A stretch of 7,972 nucleotides of DNA from an uncultured Clostridia bacterium (GTDB lineage Bacteria; Bacillota_A; Clostridia; Oscillospirales; Oscillospiraceae): assembly GCA_946408145.1 (NCBI GenBank), contig CAMJQX010000068.1, positions 1 to 7,972 of the forward strand. Direction: 5' to 3'. Position 1 is the stretch's first letter. Every line of letters starts with the position of its first letter. Positions 5,577-7,972 of this stretch are shown one piece after another. Below the pieces are notes generated by a model that was given only the letters and a program-made list of their open reading frames with translations, made no database searches and was not told where the DNA came from. The position numbers and the translations under genes are program-made.

Positions 5577-7972
5577 TTATTTGTTCGCAACAAAGCTTTC
5601 AACAGCCGCGAGCGCCTCTCGGCACTTGCTGCAGTCGGTGCCGCCGCCCATGGCGGAATCCGGCTTGCCGCCGCCCTTGCCGCCGGCGATCGCGGTGACG
5701 CAGCGGATCACGTCGCCCGCCTTGACGCCCGCGCTGACGGCATCCTTGCCGCAGACGCACTGGAAGGTGAGCTTTTCGCCGTTGATGGCGGCCAGCACCG
5801 CCACGACGCGCGGATCCTTATCGCGCAGCGCGTCGCCCATCTTGCGCAGGGCATTTGCGTCGCCCTCGACCTTTGCGGTCACGACATGCAGCCCGTTCAC
5901 CTCTTTGGCGTCGCGCAGCATGGCGTCGGCTCCGCCGGCGGATTCTTTGTCCTTGTACTGCTGGATCAGTCGCTTGGCTTCTTTGAGCTCGCTCGCCTGC
6001 TGCTCGACCTTCTGCAGCATATCGTTCGGGTTGGCCTTGAAGAGCGCGGCAACAGCGGCGATCGCGTCGATATCGTCGTGCAGGCGCTGGATCGTCCTGA
6101 GGCCGGTGGTCGCCTCGATGCGGCGCACGCCGGAGGCGACAGAGCCCTCGGACTCGATGTGGAAGCCGCCGGCCCTGGCGGTGTTGTTCAGATGCGTGCC
6201 GCCGCAGAGTTCGACGCTGTAGTCGCCCATGCTGACCACGCGAACAATGTCACCGTACTTCTCGCCGAAGAGTGCGGTCGCGCCGGCCGCTCTGGCCTCC
6301 GCAACGGGCATCTCTTTCACGTTGATATCCAGACCGCTCAGGATCGCCTCGTTGACGGCGTCCTCCACCTGACGAAGCTGCTCGGGCGTCACGGCGGAGA
6401 AATGCGTGAAGTCAAAGCGCAGGAAATCAGGCTCCACCAGAGAGCCTGCCTGATGCACATGATCGCCCAGCACGCCGCGCAGAGCGCTCTGCAGCAGATG
6501 CGTCGCGCTGTGGGCGCGGGCGATGGCGGCACGGCGCTTTTCGCAGTAGCTCGCCGCAACAAGGTCGCCGAGCTTGAGGTCTCCCTGCTCCAGCTTGCCA
6601 TAGTGCATGTACTTGCCGCCCTTGTTCTTCTGGACGTCGCTGACGGTAAAGAGCATCCCCTCCGCGCTGAGTTTGCCGTGGTCGCCGACCTGTCCGCCCA
6701 TTTCTGCGTAGAGCACCGTACGGTCGAGAACGACGATGGCCTCCGTCCCGGCCGGGATCTCCTCGCGAAGCTCGCCGTCTGCCACGATCGCCAGCACCTT
6801 GGCCTCGACTGTCTTCTTGTCATAGCCCTCGAACACGGTCTCCGGGATGTCCTTGCCGAACTCGATGCCGGCCCAGCCGAGGTCGCCAAGCGCCTCACGC
6901 GCCTTGCGGGCACGCACGCGCTGCTCCTCCATGAGCTGGCGGAAGCCCTCCTCGTCGACGCCCATACCTTCGTCGGCGCACATCTCGATCGTGAGATCCA
7001 CCGGGAAGCCGTAGGTGTCATACAGCTTGAAAGCGTCGGCGCCGGAGAAAACGGTCTCGCCCTTCTCCTTATGGGCCGCCAGAAGCTCGGAAAAGATCTT
7101 CATGCCTGCGTCGATCGTTCTGGCGAAGTTCTCCTCCTCCGTCTTGACGACGCGTGTGATATAGGCCTGCTTCTCGCGAAGCTCGGGGTACTGGCATTCG
7201 TTTTCATGGATGACGGTATCCACGACCTCATAAAGGAAGGGATTGTTCACGCCGAGGAGCTTACCGTGGCGCGCGGCACGGCGCAGAAGGCGGCGCAGCA
7301 CGTAGCCGCGGCCCTCGTTTGAGGGCAGCACCCCGTCGCAGATCATGAAGGTGGACGCGCGGATATGGTCGGTGATGACGCGCAGGGACACGTCCATCTT
7401 GTGGCTCCTGCCGTAGAAAGCACCCGTCAGCTCGCTGACCTTGTGCGTGATGTTCATCACGGTGTCGACGTCGAACAGAGAGTCCACGTCCTGACACACG
7501 ACGGCCAGACGCTCGAGGCCCATGCCGGTGTCGATGTTCTTCTGCTTGAGCTCGGAATAGTTGCCCTCGCCATCATTGTCAAACTGGGAAAAAACGTCGT
7601 TCCAGACCTCGATATAGCGGTCGCAGTCACAGCCGACCGTGCAGTCGGGCCGGCCGCAGCCGTACTTCTCGCCGCGGTCGTAGTAGATCTCCGAGCAGGG
7701 GCCGCAGGGGCCGGCGCCGTGCTCCCAGAAGTTGTCCTCCTTGCCGAAGCGGAAGATCCTCTCGGGCGGGATACCGATCTCGTCATGCCAGATGTTCCAC
7801 GCCTCGTCGTCATCCACATAGACAGAGGGATACAGACGATCCGGGTCAAGGCCGACCCAGTCGGGCGAGGTGAGGAACTCCCAGCTCCAGTGGATCGCCT
7901 CGCGCTTGAAGTAGTCACCGAAGGAGAAGTTGCCCAGCATCTCAAAATAGGTGCCGTGCCGCGCTGTCTTGC
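5577..7972 (-). CDS. alaS: Alanyl-tRNA synthetase (5' end cut by window edge)
   Basis: The enzyme charges tRNA-Ala with alanine and edits mischarged Ser and Gly. The reading frame is open to the right edge with 797 residues visible, beginning KTARHGTYFEMLGNFSFGDYF. This matches the class II catalytic domain about 70-80 residues in, so a normal length near 870-880 is expected. Numbering from the methionine at 7940: a cysteine-rich insertion spans 79-106 (C79, C82, C95, C100, C104, C106); the class II motif-3 region is near GMGLERL at 139-145. The editing domain has the zinc ligands H477, H481 (HSATH) and C579, H583 (CGGTH). A coiled-coil-like segment spans about 640-665, and the DHHA1/C-Ala domain contains the glycine-rich GGKGGGKPDSAMGGG near 753-767. 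The methionine at 7940 is not the start. The HIT gene follows after 14 bases. Confidence 0.98.
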   Translation of the reverse strand, partial: KTARHGTYFEMLGNFSFGDYFKREAIHWSWEFLTSPDWVGLDPDRLYPSVYVDDDEAWNIWHDEIGIPPERIFRFGKEDNFWEHGAGPCGPCSEIYYDRGEKYGCGRPDCTVGCDCDRYIEVWNDVFSQFDNDGEGNYSELKQKNIDTGMGLERLAVVCQDVDSLFDVDTVMNITHKVSELTGAFYGRSHKMDVSLRVITDHIRASTFMICDGVLPSNEGRGYVLRRLLRRAARHGKLLGVNNPFLYEVVDTVIHENECQYPELREKQAYITRVVKTEEENFARTIDAGMKIFSELLAAHKEKGETVFSGADAFKLYDTYGFPVDLTIEMCADEGMGVDEEGFRQLMEEQRVRARKAREALGDLGWAGIEFGKDIPETVFEGYDKKTVEAKVLAIVADGELREEIPAGTEAIVVLDRTVLYAEMGGQVGDHGKLSAEGMLFTVSDVQKNKGGKYMHYGKLEQGDLKLGDLVAASYCEKRRAAIARAHSATHLLQSALRGVLGDHVHQAGSLVEPDFLRFDFTHFSAVTPEQLRQVEDAVNEAILSGLDINVKEMPVAEARAAGATALFGEKYGDIVRVVSMGDYSVELCGGTHLNNTARAGGFHIESEGSVASGVRRIEATTGLRTIQRLHDDIDAIAAVAALFKANPNDMLQKVEQQASELKEAKRLIQQYKDKESAGGADAMLRDAKEVNGLHVVTAKVEGDANALRKMGDALRDKDPRVVAVLAAINGEKLTFQCVCGKDAVSAGVKAGDVIRCVTAIAGGKGGGKPDSAMGGGTDCSKCREALAAVESFVANK

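Noticed and set aside
5886..7322. 478-codon open frame on the plus strand inside alaS
   Set aside because: It is fully antisense to well-conserved alaS motifs. Its protein is low in complexity and has no recognisable domain, which is typical of GC-rich antisense frames.

Overview
The window looks like chromosomal DNA of a moderately GC-rich, low-transposon Bacillota bacterium. It is most likely a clostridial lineage of the Oscillospiraceae type. I infer this from the strong AGGAGG-type ribosome binding sites, the RNase M5 gene (a Gram-positive 5S rRNA maturase), a clostridial-style AlaRS with an extra cysteine cluster, and a lipoprotein with a Pro/Ala/Glu linker. No mobile element, CRISPR array, rRNA or tRNA gene is visible. 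No gap between genes exceeds 300 bases.

Nearly everything reads on the minus strand, so gene order in the direction of transcription runs from right to left. At the right edge is alaS, missing its N-terminus, followed 14 bases later by a small HIT-family hydrolase. A strong Rho-independent terminator follows (5172-5203). Only 12 bases past it lies the ribosome binding site of comEC, which overlaps holA (DNA polymerase III delta) by 20 bases. holA in turn overlaps rnmV (RNase M5) by 8 bases. These are housekeeping functions: tRNA charging, nucleotide hydrolysis, DNA uptake channel, clamp loading and 5S rRNA processing. The three genes comEC-holA-rnmV look translationally coupled.

Between rnmV and the left-hand gene lies a short plus-strand gene (1017-1274). 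It encodes an unrecognised 85-residue membrane protein, converges on rnmV and overlaps its 3' end by 47 bases.

The left end holds most of a minus-strand gene (1-810, running off the edge) for a lipoprotein substrate-binding protein of the iron(III)/AfuA-like ABC transporter class. Its permease and ATPase genes would be expected just outside the window. It is preceded by a perfect consensus sigma-70/sigma-A promoter (TTGACA, 17 bases, TATAAT), a 12-bp interrupted palindrome just after the predicted start of transcription, and a second GC-rich hairpin in the leader.

I did not find a convincing undescribed biological system. The points most worth checking are the promoter/palindrome arrangement of the transporter gene, the small convergent membrane protein, and the terminator placed directly against the comEC ribosome binding site.
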